The translations under genes were made by a program, and so were the position numbers. The notes below the pieces were generated by a model that searched no databases, was not told the origin of the DNA, and saw nothing but the letters and a program-made list of their open reading frames with translations. A stretch of DNA of 64,000 bases, taken from Dermacentor variabilis. Its lineage: Eukaryota; Arthropoda; Arachnida; Ixodida; Ixodidae. This document shows positions 11,715-24,920 of the stretch, piece after piece. Positions within the stretch are counted from its first letter, which is position 1, and every line of letters starts with the position of its first letter. The DNA lies in assembly GCF_050947875.1 (NCBI RefSeq), contig NC_134572.1, positions 161,952,920-162,016,919 on the forward strand, in the 5' to 3' direction.

Positions 11715-12310
11715 ACGCTTCTATTTGCCTTTAAGAAGATGGGTACGCTTGACGTATATTTTTATGGCTGCAATGCGGCGAAAGGGCAGCGTCTGCTTAA
11801 CCATGTAAGTGACGCTGAGCAGGCAATTGGAAACGACATCGTATGTGCCGCCGGAAAAATCGTCAGTATGTGCCGCCGGAAAAAGTCATTTTTGCAGTTT
11901 CTCACAATATGTTTGCTACAAATCTGTGTTGCCTCTGATGGCGACAACGGACTTCCATCGACACTGTGCGGAAATAAACAAAATATATCGCTGCATAGCA
12001 CAAGTACGACATGCGCACACAACTTTAACTAGTACGTCCCCTACAATATGGAATATAGACAGCAATGTAGACAGCTTGGCCATTTTTTAACAGTGCTCAA
12101 GAGACGGAAGTTGAAAGTATTAGTAATCATTCCTGCTTCACCAATGCCGACGCGACCAAGACGCGGGCGCGTATCGTCCAGTAACTCGATCGATCGGTGC
12201 AGTGGTGAAGCGGGAACGAACTCCGGTCATGTTCAATGCATCGTGCACATATTCAATTTCTCGGGACGCGTGAGCTTCGGCCACTGCTAGCGCATACAAC
12301 AGAAGTGGTT
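11715..12310. other. no recognisable gene
   Basis: Mixed-composition spacer. Overlapping short ORFs on both strands, no domain recognised. Confidence 0.4.
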
Positions 12311-12314
12311 TTCA

Positions 12315-12400
12315 TTCTTGGGCAGCGCACACACAAACGAAACACGAGAAAGAAGACAGGACAAGCGCTCGTCGAACAACTTAGTTTTTATATGAATAAA
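12315..12400 (+). repeat. Penelope-terminus-like fragment
   Basis: 'gaagacaggacaagcgctcg' followed by 'tcgaacaactta...aataaaac' resembles the terminal repeat of the Penelope-like element at 53224-55780 (agacaggacaaggcgctact...gttgaaat). Only about 85 bp are comparable. Confidence 0.4.
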
Positions 12401-13224
12401 ACGATTATGTACCGAGTAATTATTAAATTCATGTGGGTTACATATAAAAACCGTCATACACTCAGGAGTGATCAATGAACGAGGTCGCTTCGTTTGCCAG
12501 TTGTTTACTTCGCTCGGCGCACCGCAGTAATCCATGTCTGTCATCTGCATTTTTCGTACCATTTTCTTGTGAATCGGCAGAATTTCACTGGTGGAATGAA
12601 CCCTTTCGTATTTACATTGCTGTCGTGACAGTTAACAACACAATAATAATTTCCGGTCATCCGAAGAGGCGCCGTTGCGAACACGAGACGTTTCGCGCGC
12701 AGCGCCAACTGAACGCGCGCGCGACCGTGAAGGGAAGCGGCGGCGGAAGCCTACACCCGTTGGAGATGAAATCGTTCCGCCAGGGGAGAAACGAGCGCTG
12801 GCGTCTACGATGAAACTTGGCGTGCGGTCGTCTATGGTCCGATGTAAGGCTTTAGAAAAGTCAATCCACCTTTGTCCTTCAATATTTATACGAACATTAA
12901 CCCACAAAGTTATGCAATTGAAGACCTAAAGCACAACTTTGGAAATGTCAATGCACCTTTCACATCAAAAGTTTATGACAACCTTATACCCATAAATTTC
13001 GGAATTGACATCCATGTGCTCCGTAGATTCCGCGGCCTCCGCAAGATGCCGCGGCGAGCCTGTTCGTCATCAAAACGCCCTTGAAACTTTGTGCTCGGAT
13101 GGGGCTGCTTGCGTTATGTGACTCCCGGTGCATGGGCGTTGCAGCGAAATCCAGCCCGAGTTCGCAATGTTCGTGGTGAAATGTCTTTTCGAGCGTGAAA
13201 AAGACATTCTAGACAAAATTCAGA
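12401..13224. other. no recognisable gene
   Basis: No supported gene. A CpG-rich patch at 12660-12830 gives spurious ORFs on both strands. Confidence 0.4.
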
Positions 13225-13345
13225 ATGATTTCCGGCACCGGGGATTGCTTTGGTGGGCGGTGCGTAGACAGCACGAAAAAATTTCGGGGGGGGGGGGCTG
13301 AAGCCCCATAAGACCCCCCCCCCCCTGGCTACGCCCCTGATGTTC
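13225..13345 (-). repeat. poly-G/poly-C tick repeat with 'ggcgtagccaggggg' end
   Basis: On the minus strand it begins caggggcgtagcca, runs into about 11-14 G, then a 'tatggggcttcagcc' hairpin core and a second G run before 'gaaattttttcgtgc'. It is related to 4490-4545 and 49421-49475. The two facing G and C runs could form a strong hairpin. Confidence 0.6.
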
Positions 13346-13594
13346 AGCAAACATCGAGCTGTATGCCCAACAGACAAATAGCTCGTTGCTTAAACAACAC
13401 CTACCGTTAATAATAATATTGAACAGAGTCCCGCCACATTTCCTTTCTTCTTGCTTTCGTTGTTTGGAAAGGTCACAAGCTGTTAATGACATTTGATTCC
13501 GCCTCCCGGTTAGCCTCCTAAAAAACACCTATTCATATCAAAAGAATCGACAATTATTTATTTCTCATGCAATGTATGGGAATTTTAAAAAATC

Positions 13595-14180
13595 GCAGTT
13601 TTGCCCGAAAGGCGAAGCATCGATTGCGGTAGGAAATCAGTGGACAGCTGTAAAAAGTAAGGATAGTGGTTTTATCGGCCGTATAAACTTGTAAAAATAC
13701 GCATAATAACTAAATTGACAAAGATAGTGTCAAGCGCGCTAAAGCAAACATGAACACATCTCACTCGATGACCGCGGAAACTTGCTGTCCAAACGCTGCA
13801 GTGAGGCGCAAAAACAGCGCAGAGCGGACTCTGTACCCCTCGCCGCAGATGTCTTTCAATATACAGCGGCCCTGCGGGATGCGCGCGGCCGCCCGGGCCC
13901 CCCGGAAAACTTCCCCTTCTCCCTACCCTTCTCACGAAGCCTTGCGCGCGACGGAAGACGGCGCGTTTCCTGCCGCTTTTCTTCGCTGAGCGCGCGAGAT
14001 TGAGCCGCCGATCGTCGGCTCAACCCCGCACACTTTCACTGCACATTCACTATATGGCGACCGGCGACGATAATATAGTCCCTGGACTTCATACGGAACC
14101 TCACGGCGACGCCGATGTCGATGGCAGAAGTGCGCCTGGAGTGTCCACATAATTGCTGTCGCAATAAAACGTATACTGCG
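13595..14180 (+). repeat. CpG-rich dispersed repeat, copy C
   Basis: Starts with 'gcagttttgcccgaaaggcg', passes 'ttatcggccgtataaacttg' and 'aaacatgaacacatctcact', then a CpG-rich body, and ends 'gagtgtccacataattgctg'-TCGCAATAAAA. It is the most complete uninterrupted copy and defines the family as about 590 bp. Confidence 0.68.
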
Positions 14181-15410
14181 CAATCCGCTGTTAAATGGAA
14201 CACACCAACGTGCGACTCTCACATTGTTGGCGCACTAGATACAAATGCTGGCTGAAGCTTCGTCAATCCATTGGTGCAGTGGTGAGTGCGAGCACCATCA
14301 AGCCCAAGCCATCTGCTCCAAAGTTAGCAATTCTGCTACTGCCAGAGGGCTGAACTCGTGTGTTCCCTTGGACAGGAAACAGCCCTGCACATCTCTAAAA
14401 AAATGTTAATAAGCTCACTGGAGCATCGACCGACACAGCGACGGGGGCCGTGCTACGGTGCGCAGCTACTAAAGCAGTCAAAGCAGGCGCATGCGCAATG
14501 ACAGTGCTCTTATCTGAGCACCGTCTGCTACGCTATCCCGTTATGCTCGACATAGCCCCTGCAGCTTATCCGCTTCTGGCGGAGTGAAAAATCTGCCCGC
14601 TGGGTCCTGCGCTCGCAGTCGTCATGTGTAAGCATTTGCAGGCATCAGAATAAGTGATAATGAGGAGAGACTATGCCGACCTGAACGAAATAGTGCATAG
14701 CAGACGATGCTCGCACAGGACGCTCTCTGTCCACAAGACGTTTTACCCCCTTCAGTCACGAATTATGATCGACTGTGTATACATGTGTGAAACATAAATA
14801 ATTTTATGCAGGGGTGCTTGAGACTCCGAAGAAAGCAAATCAAGGCAGCAGAATGGTCTTTGTTCATTTTGTGATGTGCGATCATAATTAAAAAGTAACT
14901 AAATATTTGAATACTGTAAAGTCAGTCATGCTACGTTTCTTCACGAAAAGTAATTAATCACCCTCTCGAATTGCATGCACAAGTTACTCATTTGGCGCAA
15001 GCCCCCCCCCCCCTCACCCCCGTTTCAAGAAATAAAAAAAAAATATTTCGAGGTTGCTATTGACCGGCCTTACGTCAAACGTCACATAAAACACAAAAGG
15101 GCCTTTACCAAAGCGGAACTCTGTAACGATACTTATCACTCGGAAGTAAAATGGAAGTAATTTATGTTAGCATAACGTTCAGTTTATCCTAGGCCTAATG
15201 TTTGTGATCTATACTTTACTACAACTGCACAGAAATGGCAAAAATACTTCGCGTCCACAAAACTGCACGCCGTGACTGAAGGGGCTACTCTTGCTGCCTT
15301 CGCAGGGGAACTCGTGGCGTGGCACTGAGCGACGTGCCGGTCAATGATTCCATTAGATTATTAAAAAGCTATAAAATGCGGGCAAAAATAACTGAATGGT
15401 GCCATTTTTG
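14181..15410. other. no recognisable gene
   Basis: A+T-rich sequence with a C12 run at 15003-15014. No ORF with a domain. One 61-aa ORF at 14975-15160 spans the C run and is not convincing. Confidence 0.4.
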
Positions 15411-15414
15411 TTTA

Positions 15415-16330
15415 TTTATTTTATTTATTTAAGGATATCTTACAGGCTCCTAGAGATATTGTGTAAGGGGGGAGAGTATACTCAAAGGTTATACAACAAT
15501 TAGAATACATATGTGAATACATATACAAGAAAAACAGTGTAAAAAATGCGCTAATATGTGGTAATGTAGTGTTAAAAATTATGCAGAAGAGAAACAGAAT
15601 GCTTTAGAACGCGGGAGGTCAGTGAACAAGAAATTTTTCACAAAGTAAAATATAAGCAATATAATTGCAGAGCAAGCGGGACAATATTTGGCTATAATAA
15701 AACAGTATTTAAGGGGTTGTAGTACAATAATAACAGGAAACAAGAAAAAATAACACGTTGGGTTATGTAGAGTTGGAAAAATGCGTTGCTAGAAGATGCT
15801 GGAATTTTTCCTGGTCACTCTTATAAGCGGTGGCGTTAGGAAGATTGTTCCAAAGGCGAATGGCTCTTGGAAGAGTGGAGTAGTTCAATGAAATAGTCTT
15901 TCCGTATACATACGCATGAAATTGAACTGATTGTACAGCCGGTGTGACCTGTAATGAGGAGGTTCAAGAGGCAGGACTGATGGTGCTGTATTATGGACAT
16001 ATTTGTGAGATAATGATAGCAAGGTTAATCACGACGATCACGCAAGGGCTGTAGTGAGAGGTCGAGTTTAATTTGTGTTATGCTTTTGTTATAGTCATAA
16101 CAACGTGAAATAAAACACACTAAGAAGTTTTCATTTTTAGAGAAAGGCATTGAGGACTCCAGAGTTCGTTAAGCCTTCAAAATTGTAGTCCAACATCAGC
16201 AAGATGTCTGAAATGTTCACAGTGGTGTCAGCAGCCTAATATAATTTAGTCGCCTGAACACTCTACGAATCTATATCGCAAAGCAATATATTTCTTTTTC
16301 GTCTTATTAGGCATATACAACGCATGGTAC
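15415..16330 (-). mobile_element. CR1-like LINE, 3' end only
   Basis: The minus strand ends in a TTTA-repeat tail at 15415-15440 (plus coordinates). Interrupted frames near 15830-15900 give the pattern 'LPRAIRLWNNLP', the conserved C-terminal motif of CR1/L2-type pol proteins, followed by a 3' UTR. Stops and frame changes are frequent. The 5' limit near 16330 is approximate. Confidence 0.65.
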
Positions 16331-18281
16331 GATCGCACGTGGGGTCCATGGCAAGCCTATAGTCCTACCAGCCATACGTATCCATAATTTCCCCAACTTG
16401 TTCCGTTGCGTTTTGATCCGTTCGAACCGGTTCCAACAGTTCGAACCGCCATCTTTTAGAGCCGCTACACGTTACATAGGACGCCATGTTGTACTGAGTT
16501 CCGATTTACAACACAGATGGAGCGGCGACGCTGTCGGCTTAGCTGGGAATTCAACAGCACCCAATTCACATTGCCACTAACTTCAGAAGCACTGCATTTC
16601 AAACGTGTTCCGTTAATTAAATCAGGATAGAACGATGCGATAGAGATGAAAAAAAAAAAGATATGCGTCGTTCCGAGCGCCATCAACTCTTGGGAGCGTA
16701 CGAAAACGCTTAGGACCTGAAAGTAACAAAAAGTACACTCTGTTCATCTGGTATGCAGTCGTCAGTAGACAGCAATAAGAGATGCAAGGAACTCTGCTGT
16801 CCTGCAATATTCGTAGTATCTGTTGCCCCGAATCGCAGCTAGTACACGTTTGAGATGGTTAAACATAAAAGGGGAGGCTACATATTTGTTCCAGAATCAG
16901 TAAAATATGTGCGAATTCAAATGTCACTTTTTGATACGGGTCACTAGAGACCGCATTTCCAGACAATAAAGACGTGGGTTTTAGGGGCTTAAAACACGCA
17001 CTTAAGCTTCATGTTAGGCACGATAGGGGCGGAAATAGGCGCTATAAACTGTTCTTTAACCACAACTTGTTCTGTGTATTGTATATGGGCCGCCAGTTTT
17101 CAAGTTAAGAAACTATCGCTGTGTTCGCTTGAGAAATCTTAAAGGGGGCCGTCATGTTATGTAAGCAATCGCTTTACAGTCCATTCCTTGCTGCAGGCCT
17201 CCTATTTAGAAATCCGCATGACAGTAGCTAACGAACTCAATACATTTGTTTTGACAGTATTTGACCAGGTAGCGTCTATTTAATAGCCTATCTTTCTTGC
17301 TCACAATGGCGCATCAATTGAAGCAAGCATGAAAGAACCCAAAATACGTCACAAACGCTTCTGAACGGTTAAATAGCGAAACAAAAATTTGTGCCCAATG
17401 CATGAAGTCAACACATATAGTCCAGCAAGGGAAAAAGCGCTAAATAGTGTAAGTTTACGAATCCTTGTAAAATTTATACAAATTGCCACACGCAATTAGA
17501 ATATCTAGGTTGTGATTTTTTTTTCAGAATATAAGTTTGTAGGCTGAAAAGGAGAGCTAAATATTGACAGCAGGGAATAAAGCATTTTTGCATTGTTCTT
17601 AGGTTTCACGGCTTCTCGCATTCTGGGACTCATGAGCTATAGGATACCTCAAAACTCACTTGAACGAAAAAACAAAGCAATCGATGATTATTGTCTCAGT
17701 CAGGCTGAACCAAAGGACAAACATCTTCTACAGCTATTACGACCAGTATACTGGTTCATTAAACTTGTATTATGGTGTGAACTGTTGACGAGGAGCCTTT
17801 AAGCGCTCTTTGTATATCGCTATGACTTTATTCTTCGTTTTAATCACACGTTGAATGACAGTAGTGTGTATCTGCTTCCATAGACTAATTTAATTTTAAA
17901 AAGAGCTGGAAAAGGCGGAGTAATAGGCCGTATTTCTTAACTATTACAGTTCAGACCCGCCGCCCTCCGCTTGTGTGCCATTGCAATCGGGAACCGTTGT
18001 CTTACGAAAAATAAACCCATAAAAGCAGTCCACAGTACTTTCTGCAGTCTTTGCCTTTTTCCGCATAGCGCGTTGAGGTTGAGAGATAGCGCACGTCCTG
18101 TCTACTTCTAGTCTTCGTCTGTGTCATTTGCGCTATAAACGAAATATATATTATCGTACCAACTCGCCCAGCTGTGCTTCCTTTCAGTCAATATTCAATA
18201 TTCAGTCAACTTCTCAAAGCTACAGTCTACGTTACATAGGGTTGCCAACTGTCCCAATTGAAGCGGGCGAGTTCTGGATTT

Positions 18282-18284
<3 letters not shown>
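16331..18284. other. no recognisable gene
   Basis: About 2 kb with no ORF above 70 codons and no recognised repeat boundary. The 69-aa ORF at 17593-17802 has no similarity that I recognise. Confidence 0.4.

Positions 18285-18368
<84 letters not shown>
18285..18368. repeat. (AT)n microsatellite
   Basis: About 42 uninterrupted AT units. Confidence 0.98.
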
Positions 18369-18370
<2 letters not shown>

Positions 18371-20504
18371 ATCGTTTAGCGAGTTCAGCCAGTCAAGACG
18401 GCCAAATGTCCCTACTGCTTTTTCATCTCCTGCTAGGTAACAATGAACAGACTAGATTTAATTTTATATAACGTCGGACATCCAACTTGCACATTCTTTT
18501 TTGTGAGAGCGCCGCTCTTAAGGCATATTCACACCGAAAGCGGAGCGTCTAAGTTGCCAAGCGGATTTTCAACGCGGCGAGGCGGTGAGCGCGCGGCCCG
18601 CGTCGCAGGGAAGGCGGAGTATCTAGCGTTTTCGTGGCACACGTGTCGCCATCTCTTGGCACCGGTTGTCCGTCCTCAACGCGCGCGCGAGCGTCGTCAC
18701 CGCGACACCGTCTGGCCAGCCGCTTACGCTCCTGCGGCGAGCGTCAGTGTTCCCGGCGTAACCGAGCGATCGAGCGCAGCGGATGAAAGAGCGAACGCGG
18801 AGTGCAGCGGGGGATGAAAAAAGCGGCGAGAGTGAAAAGAGCGCGATGAGGAACTCGGAGGAGGAGGATGCAGCGGAATGATGAGGCGGGAAATGGAGGA
18901 AGAGGGTATCGCGAAAGTGCGATAAGGGTAGCGCCACGCATGACGCGCAATGCGGAGACGATGGCTTCAAGATGGCGCTAGAGTATAGTACGGATCACGG
19001 AGGAAGGAAACTCAGGAGAGGCCCTGACGTCACTCTTTGTGAAGCTAAAGTGAAGCCGAAAATTGGCGTTGCTCATGGCGGTGCTCCGCCTATCGATCCA
19101 GCTCTCCTCTCTTGTTTACATTTCTCGCGAAACCACGCCGCGCTGCGCGCAACCGTAGTGCTCGGACCCGCGCGCTCCGCAGCAATACTAAACAATCGTT
19201 AGCACGTTAGCATGATTCCGCCGAAGAGGGCAAAATTTCCCGCGCATATTCCTTCGTCCGTTGGCATTGCCGTGGCTGCTGTGTGCCCACTCGTTACCCA
19301 CGCGCTGCCTCTTGCGATCTCTCCCCCCCCCCCCTCGGTTAGCGAGGTAGTCGCAGCACACTTCGCTCCGTTTGCGATGTGCCGCACCAGACATTGTCCG
19401 CGCGAGCGAATATATCGCGAAATGAAAACACGTATGGATTTGCGCTCAAATCCCGCATTATGGAGTATCGCATTCATCGATGAATTTTTGAGCATAGTAA
19501 CTAGTTGGGCTTGTTGGATGAAAGTAGTGGTTGGCTACAGCGCGAAAACCGACGGAAACAAAAGAAGCGCACAGAGTACCGAGACACAGCGCTCACTTTC
19601 AACCAAAATGTTCATTTTGCCTGTGCGCTGCTTATTGTACTTTATACAATAAGTATTGGTACTTTGTTTGCCTCCTTTGTCTCCGTCGGTTTCGCGCAGT
19701 AGGCTTCCAAGGTGAATTTTTTTCTTCTCTTGAATTGAAATAAACATAAGGCGGATTTAGCATGTGTCGTACGTGGCTCTAGTTCTGTTTTAGGTCCTAA
19801 CCATTCACAGTACCTCTACCGGTATTGGTAGAGCCGTGTTAGTTAGGGAACTACGCTGCATCTTTATTGTTGTAGGTGGCGACCATTGGTTTAAAAATGA
19901 AGTATTGCTCAGATTTGTTGCGAGTACCGACTGGCGGCTCGTGACCCTCAGCAACGTTGGCGTCCTAACCGGCCCTCCCATTCCCCAGTCCCGACATGGT
20001 CCGCTCTAGAGTTGGAAATCTTAATACGTTTCAGAAATTGATGCACCATTCTCTCTCAAACACCACCTGTGGTGCAACGTGAATTGATGTGTCCACTGCC
20101 AAAGAAGTAATATTTTGCTGATCTTCTTTCTGGCATTGTTAACCAGTGTCACGCAGATGGTGAGAGGTCTTCAACTAACATTCCCTACGCAAGCGCTGAT
20201 TATCTAGATCACATTGCAATTGCGCACGTTGCCATTAGCAACAACACCGGTTAACGCTACGAAGTCTAGTTTAAAGAAGTAACCGTTTGCGATTTGAAAC
20301 AAGAAGAGTGCCACCAGAAGCATTTTAGGTGCTAAGTACAAACACATGCACATATGATGTGTTTTTTCTACATCATACAGATGCTCTTATAGATAGCCTA
20401 TTAGATTAGCGAACGTGGCTTGTATTGCAGATAAGTTCTGCGAGGCCGACATAATTTTCTGCCGCTAATAACGTGAGTATCAGAAGACTACCTGACTAAA
20501 CAAA
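18369..20504. other. CpG-rich then A+T-rich noncoding sequence
   Basis: 18510-19480 is CpG-rich with overlapping ORFs on both strands and no domain. 'cggaggaaggaaactcagga' near 19000 looks like a dispersed tick repeat, but I could not fix its ends. 19740-20500 shows nothing recognisable. Confidence 0.35.
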
Positions 20505-21450
20505 TTCGCAGTTCCGCACGAAAGGCGAAGCACCGATTGCGATATCAAATTAGCAGATAGCTGTACGAAGCAAGTGTAGTAGTTTTCTCGGCCGTATAAG
20601 CTTGTGAATATTCGCTTTCTAACTAAATTAACAATGAGGGAATGTGTAAGCGGGACGCAACGAGGACGTAGAAAGTAACAGACACCCAGAGACAGCTCTG
20701 TCTTTGTGTGTCTACTTCTCTCTACGTCCATGTTCAGACGCGCTTACATATTCTATAATGGATTCAAACCAACTAGCCGTCAACGTGTTTTAACTAAGTT
20801 AACCAGTACGGTGTGACGCACGCACAGGTAAACATGAACACATCTAGCTCAATGACAGCCAAAATTGTCTGTGAGAACGCTAGAGTCTGTGAAAACGTTG
20901 GCTCGTAGCCGCGAGCCAATTGACCTCCGTGCATATGTCACTTCAACGCGAACGAAACATCGAATGCACAGCGCATACGAAGCTACCGGCGCTACGCGCA
21001 CTCTGCAAACATCGCAGATCGCTTTGCAGATGAGGCCCGCGCGGGCGCGCACATTGGCCACGAGGGAGGCCGCTTTCAAGACACACGAGCGCCGGCAACG
21101 TCTCCATATACGGCGTCTACCACGGCGCACGCGCATCGCGTGGCCAGAACCGTAGTAGACGCCGCGGTTGTCTCCCCTCTGTACGGAGTGGCGCACGAGG
21201 AGCACGTCGAGGCACCCTAGCAGCCGCGGAAGAAGAAGCGCCCCTCCTCCCTCGCATGGCCCCCCTGCCTCGCGCGCCACAGGAGAGTGCGCGCATCTGG
21301 GCGGCGTTCCTCGTCCGCGCACGCGAGATTGAACCGCGTTCGCCGGCTCAGCCCCACCCGCTTTCACTCATACGGAACCTCGCGGTGACGGCGACGGCAT
21401 AAATGCGCGTGGAGTGTCCATATAATTGCTAACGCAATAAAAGTGTTCAT
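20505..21450 (+). repeat. CpG-rich dispersed repeat, copy D, with an insertion
   Basis: Carries the same landmarks as copy C: 'cacgaaaggcgaagcaccga', 'tctcggccgtataagcttgt', 'aaacatgaacacatctagct', a CpG-rich body, 'tcatacggaacctcgcggtg' and an end in 'gagtgtccatataattgcta'-ACGCAATAAAA. It is about 360 bp longer than copy C, partly because of the foldback at 20644-20748. Confidence 0.66.
20644..20748. repeat. foldback hairpin
   Basis: Inverted arms 'tgtaagcg...cgaggacgtagaaagta' and 'tacttctctctacgtc...cgcttaca' meet at a short centre (agacagctctgtct). The 105-bp unit sits inside copy D of the dispersed repeat. Confidence 0.7.
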
Positions 21451-22210
21451 TGCAAACGCGTTGAGGTCCCCGTGCTGCAAGGAATCCGGCGTCGGCGGCG
21501 GCGATGTTGCCCTCATGAGAAAAATGTCGATCCACGCAGGACCTCCGCGTGGCGCACAGTTGTTACTGAACTAATTGAATTTCTCAAAGTAAAATGCGTT
21601 AGAAAATTCGTAAAGTGCTTCTTACACACAACCTCCAGACGTGATAGCGTCGTATCGTAATTTGAATATACGAGAAAGCATAATTCTGTTACGCGAAACT
21701 CAAACACAAACCCCTTTTCCAGATGCCGTTTTATGTTTGTCCTAGCAGGAGGAGCACGCCCCAGAAAGCTCGCCTTCGTGAATAGTGTTCGCCACCTGCG
21801 TTTCCCGGTAAACATCGTGGTTACATAAGCTGTAGTTGCCGGAGTGATCTTTGAACGCTATCGCGTTCCATACTCAAAGTCGTAGCTTCCTAAGCGTACT
21901 CCAAATTTGATAAACTGTTTCGCTAGAACCTTGTAGGCATTTGTTTAGAGAGGAAATTTGGCGGCAGTAACATTTTAATGTCCCGTCTGCTTTCAATAAA
22001 TCTTGATGATCGCGCCTCATTCGAGATATTCACCATCGAATTTCAACGCTCAATTCAAGCAACATAGAAATCGAGCACACACAGCAGCTGCGTAAGACGC
22101 AAATGCCGTGTGACGATGTGTGTAACAAAGTTTGAATGATGACATGTCATTGCATATACTGATACAACACGCCGCGGCAGATGGTTGCCGGGAAAAACGT
22201 GCCGTAGGAT
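21451..22210. other. no recognisable gene
   Basis: Short ORFs on both strands without domains. 21840-21980 resembles internal MITE sequence but has no clear ends. Confidence 0.35.
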
Positions 22211-23830
22211 GAATGAATGAATGAATGAACTTTATTCCCCTTTTAAGAAAGGGGAGGGGCCGGGGGGGAGAGAGGGAGGTCTAAGTACTACAGTCCCAGC
22301 AGGCGTCCATCACCACATTATGTGGCTAGAGGTCCGTCTACCAGTCGTGGTAGGCCTCCGCTACCTCCTCAGCCCACCTCAGGACTCGGTCCTGTAGGGT
22401 GGGATCGGAGCTGCGCAGGGCGGTCTCCCACAGCTGCTCGCTACTAATTAATGGTTTGAGCTTGCGGGGGGGGGGGGGGGGGTTTGATGGGGCATTACCA
22501 CATGATATGGGAGAGATCTGCTATGGGGACAGGGCAAAAGCGACACTTGGGTGTCGGGTATGTGGCGGGAAAGAATAAGTGCAAAATGCGCGGGGTAAGA
22601 AAAGTGCGAGTTTGTAGTTGTCGCCACAGTATTTCCCTCTGGCGCGTTCTAGACACAGAGAGAGGTGGATACAATAGGCGTTGGTTTCTGTAATGCGTGC
22701 AAATTTCATGGAATGTGACGAGTGTGTCTTTATTGGTGTGTTGTTGGGAGTCATTGGGTTTTAGAGTTAGGCCCATATTTGCGGCCACTCGGTCCGTGAA
22801 TCCTCGAGCAGCGGCATGAGCCATTTCGTTGCCATGGAGTCCTTGATGTGCTGGAGCCCATACGAGAGCGATGTCTTTTTCTGGTGGGTGAGCTACAAGC
22901 AGAGAGTGCGCGAGGTTGTTAATGTAGCCGTTACTGAAGTTCCGGATAGCAGTCTTAGAGTCACTAATAATGACGTCGCAATTGGGTAGCCCCGATGCAA
23001 GTGCAATGGCGGCCTCTTCCGCGTCACCCGCCGAGGTGGTCTTGACTGATGCTGAACAAACAGTGTTGCCCTGGTTGTTTACGACCGCTATAGCATAACG
23101 ATGTTGAGGGGTGTAGGCTGCAGCGTCCACATAGTACACTCCTTCAGCCTGTCCATAGCTGCATTGTAGCGCCTTGGCTCGACGTTTGCGGCGTTTGACG
23201 TGAAATTCGGGGTGCATGTTTCTGGGTAGGGGCTGGATGTGGTATTGGCCGTGTATGTTCGGAGGAAGTTGATGTCGCCTACTCTCGTTGAATGGTGGAG
23301 CATGATGAAGTTGTCTCAGGATCTCACGCCCAGCTTCAGTGGTGGTGAGTCTATGGTATTGTGATGATAGATGGGCTTCGGTTAATTCTTGAAGGGTATT
23401 TAGTGTGGCGGTGGCCATCACCCTTTGTGTGGATGCTCTAATTGGAACACCAAGAACGACTTTGTGTATCTTGCGAATCAAGCAATTCACAGTCTCCTCT
23501 TCCTGCCTAGAGAGTGAGAGATGCGGTAGTGCGAAGGTGATTTTGCTTAAGACAAAAGCCTTGATTAGTTGAATTAGCTCCTTCTCTCGAAGCCCTCCGT
23601 GTTTGTTGGAGATCCTCCCTATCAGGCGGAGCGTATTATCTACTGTTGTTTGTAGTGTTTGCAAGGTATGCTGATTTGCTCGGTTGCATTGGAGGTGTAA
23701 TCCTAGGACCCTTATCCTGTCTACTTGGGGTATAGGGTGCCCTTCAATCGTGCCGTAGGAGTTTCTGCCGCGACTGGCCGCGAAGTTTAGTTTCAAGCTT
23801 CGTCACGGGGCGTTTTCGTCTGGTATGATA
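22211..23830 (-). mobile_element. 5'-truncated I-superfamily LINE
   Basis: Minus strand. The 3' end is an (ATTC)n run at 22211-22229 (plus GAATGAATG...) next to an AATAAAG signal. A long frame (23796-22495) encodes the post-RT and RNase H parts. The true C-terminus continues to about 22330 in another frame because a run of about 20 G at 22466-22482 shifts the frame. The RT palm is missing, so the 5' cut lies near 23830. Confidence 0.87.
22495..23796 (-). pseudogene. LINE pol: post-RT region and RNase H
   Basis: 433 open residues. The N-terminal part (VDRIRVLGLHLQ, LRLIGRISNKHGGLREKE, IRKIHKVVLGVP) matches the thumb/connection of I-superfamily pol. RNase H follows with Asp in VYYVDAAAYT, Glu in AEEAAIALASG, Asp in VIISDSKTAIRNF, and WAPAHQGLHGNEMAHAAARG carrying the His and last Asp region. 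Then WRQLQTRTFLTP and a Cys-rich CRFCPVPIADLSHIMW. Key RNase H residues are intact. The frame ends at the poly-G run, so the last ~50 residues are out of frame. It is a cousin, not a copy, of the element at 8130-10160. Confidence 0.87.
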
Positions 23831-24030
23831 GGGGGGCTGCCTTTTCTGCTCTCAAGGCGCTCTCTGTTTCGATATTGCCTGGATTGAGCGTTAAAATCCT
23901 ATGATAAATCTCTTGCGTTAGGTGCAATTCTGATGAGTTAAAGAAAAATGAGGGTGTATTAAAATGTGGCTCCCTACAAATTTGCCTTTTAAACAACCGC
24001 CCCCACGGTTCAGATTAAAAAAAAAGTAAT
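23831..24030. other. spacer
   Basis: Short sequence between a LINE and a MITE. No gene recognised. Confidence 0.4.
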
Positions 24031-24288
24031 TTAACCCTTTCAGTGTCTGGTTTTTTTCGAAGGTGAGGCACCGCGAGCATCGGATTTTTTTCTCAGATAT
24101 TATGAAGCGAACACGGCAGATAATTTTTGGTTGTGCAGAAATGCTGAAAAAAATAACACGAATAACTGCAAATTCTTTGTTTGTGCGGTCCTCTCATTCC
24201 TGCCCGACAAAAGGAATGTCAAAGGGAACATGGCGTGACAGAAATGCGGAAACATAGCGGTATACGTGAGTGACGCTGAAAGGGTTAA
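24031..24288. mobile_element. 258-bp MITE, TTAA-CCCTTTCAG ends
   Basis: The left end TTAACCCTTTCAGTGTC and the right end GACGCTGAAAGGGTTAA are inverted repeats with one mismatch in 17. TTAA borders plus a CCC start are what piggyBac-type elements show. The interior is noncoding; the 64-aa ORF inside has no domain. Confidence 0.8.
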
Positions 24289-24920
24289 AATATTGCGTTT
24301 TTTAGTATTCTGTCACGTTATTAGCGGCAAAGTATGTCTGCCTCATTGAAGAACTTAACTGCAAGAACGCCATGTTCGGTACGCTGAGTGTTTCTGTAAA
24401 AAAATATGTGTGTGTTGTAAAAACAAAGGATTAAAATAGTAATTTATAGGCGCAATAAAGTCAGTCATGAAACACATCCTAATCTCTAATTCGTGCTTGT
24501 GCGGGAAAAGGGAAGAGTGCCGGGGTACTGGAATAAATAGTCATTTGCGTGTAATCTGGTCATTAATGCTCACTTTTCTTAAATATTTTCTCGTCTCGAA
24601 GAACACACACCGCACATAGCCGCCTTCTCAAACCACAAGTCGTGAGAATAGAAAGTCTTTAAGAGCAAATGAGGTTTTGTACTGCGATATTGACATGTCT
24701 ATATAACCGTGCCTCTTCCTCTTTATCCTATGTTGTGGCTATGTTTTGAAATGACTCGCTCTTTTATGCTCCTGTGAGTAAACGACTAACTTCAAAGCGA
24801 ATGAAAAACTAATCTAGTTGCATTGAAACAACTAAACAGTTAGCTATAGTGATAGCCTGTAACCACAACTCTCAAGAGTCCTTTCTCTGATGTAAAATTC
24901 TGTATAAAGAGGTAGACAGT
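24289..24920. other. no recognisable gene
   Basis: A+T-rich sequence with nothing recognised. Confidence 0.4.

Noticed and set aside
20849..21367. 172-aa minus ORF as a gene
   Set aside because: It lies in the CpG-rich body of a dispersed repeat, has an overlapping plus ORF and no domain.
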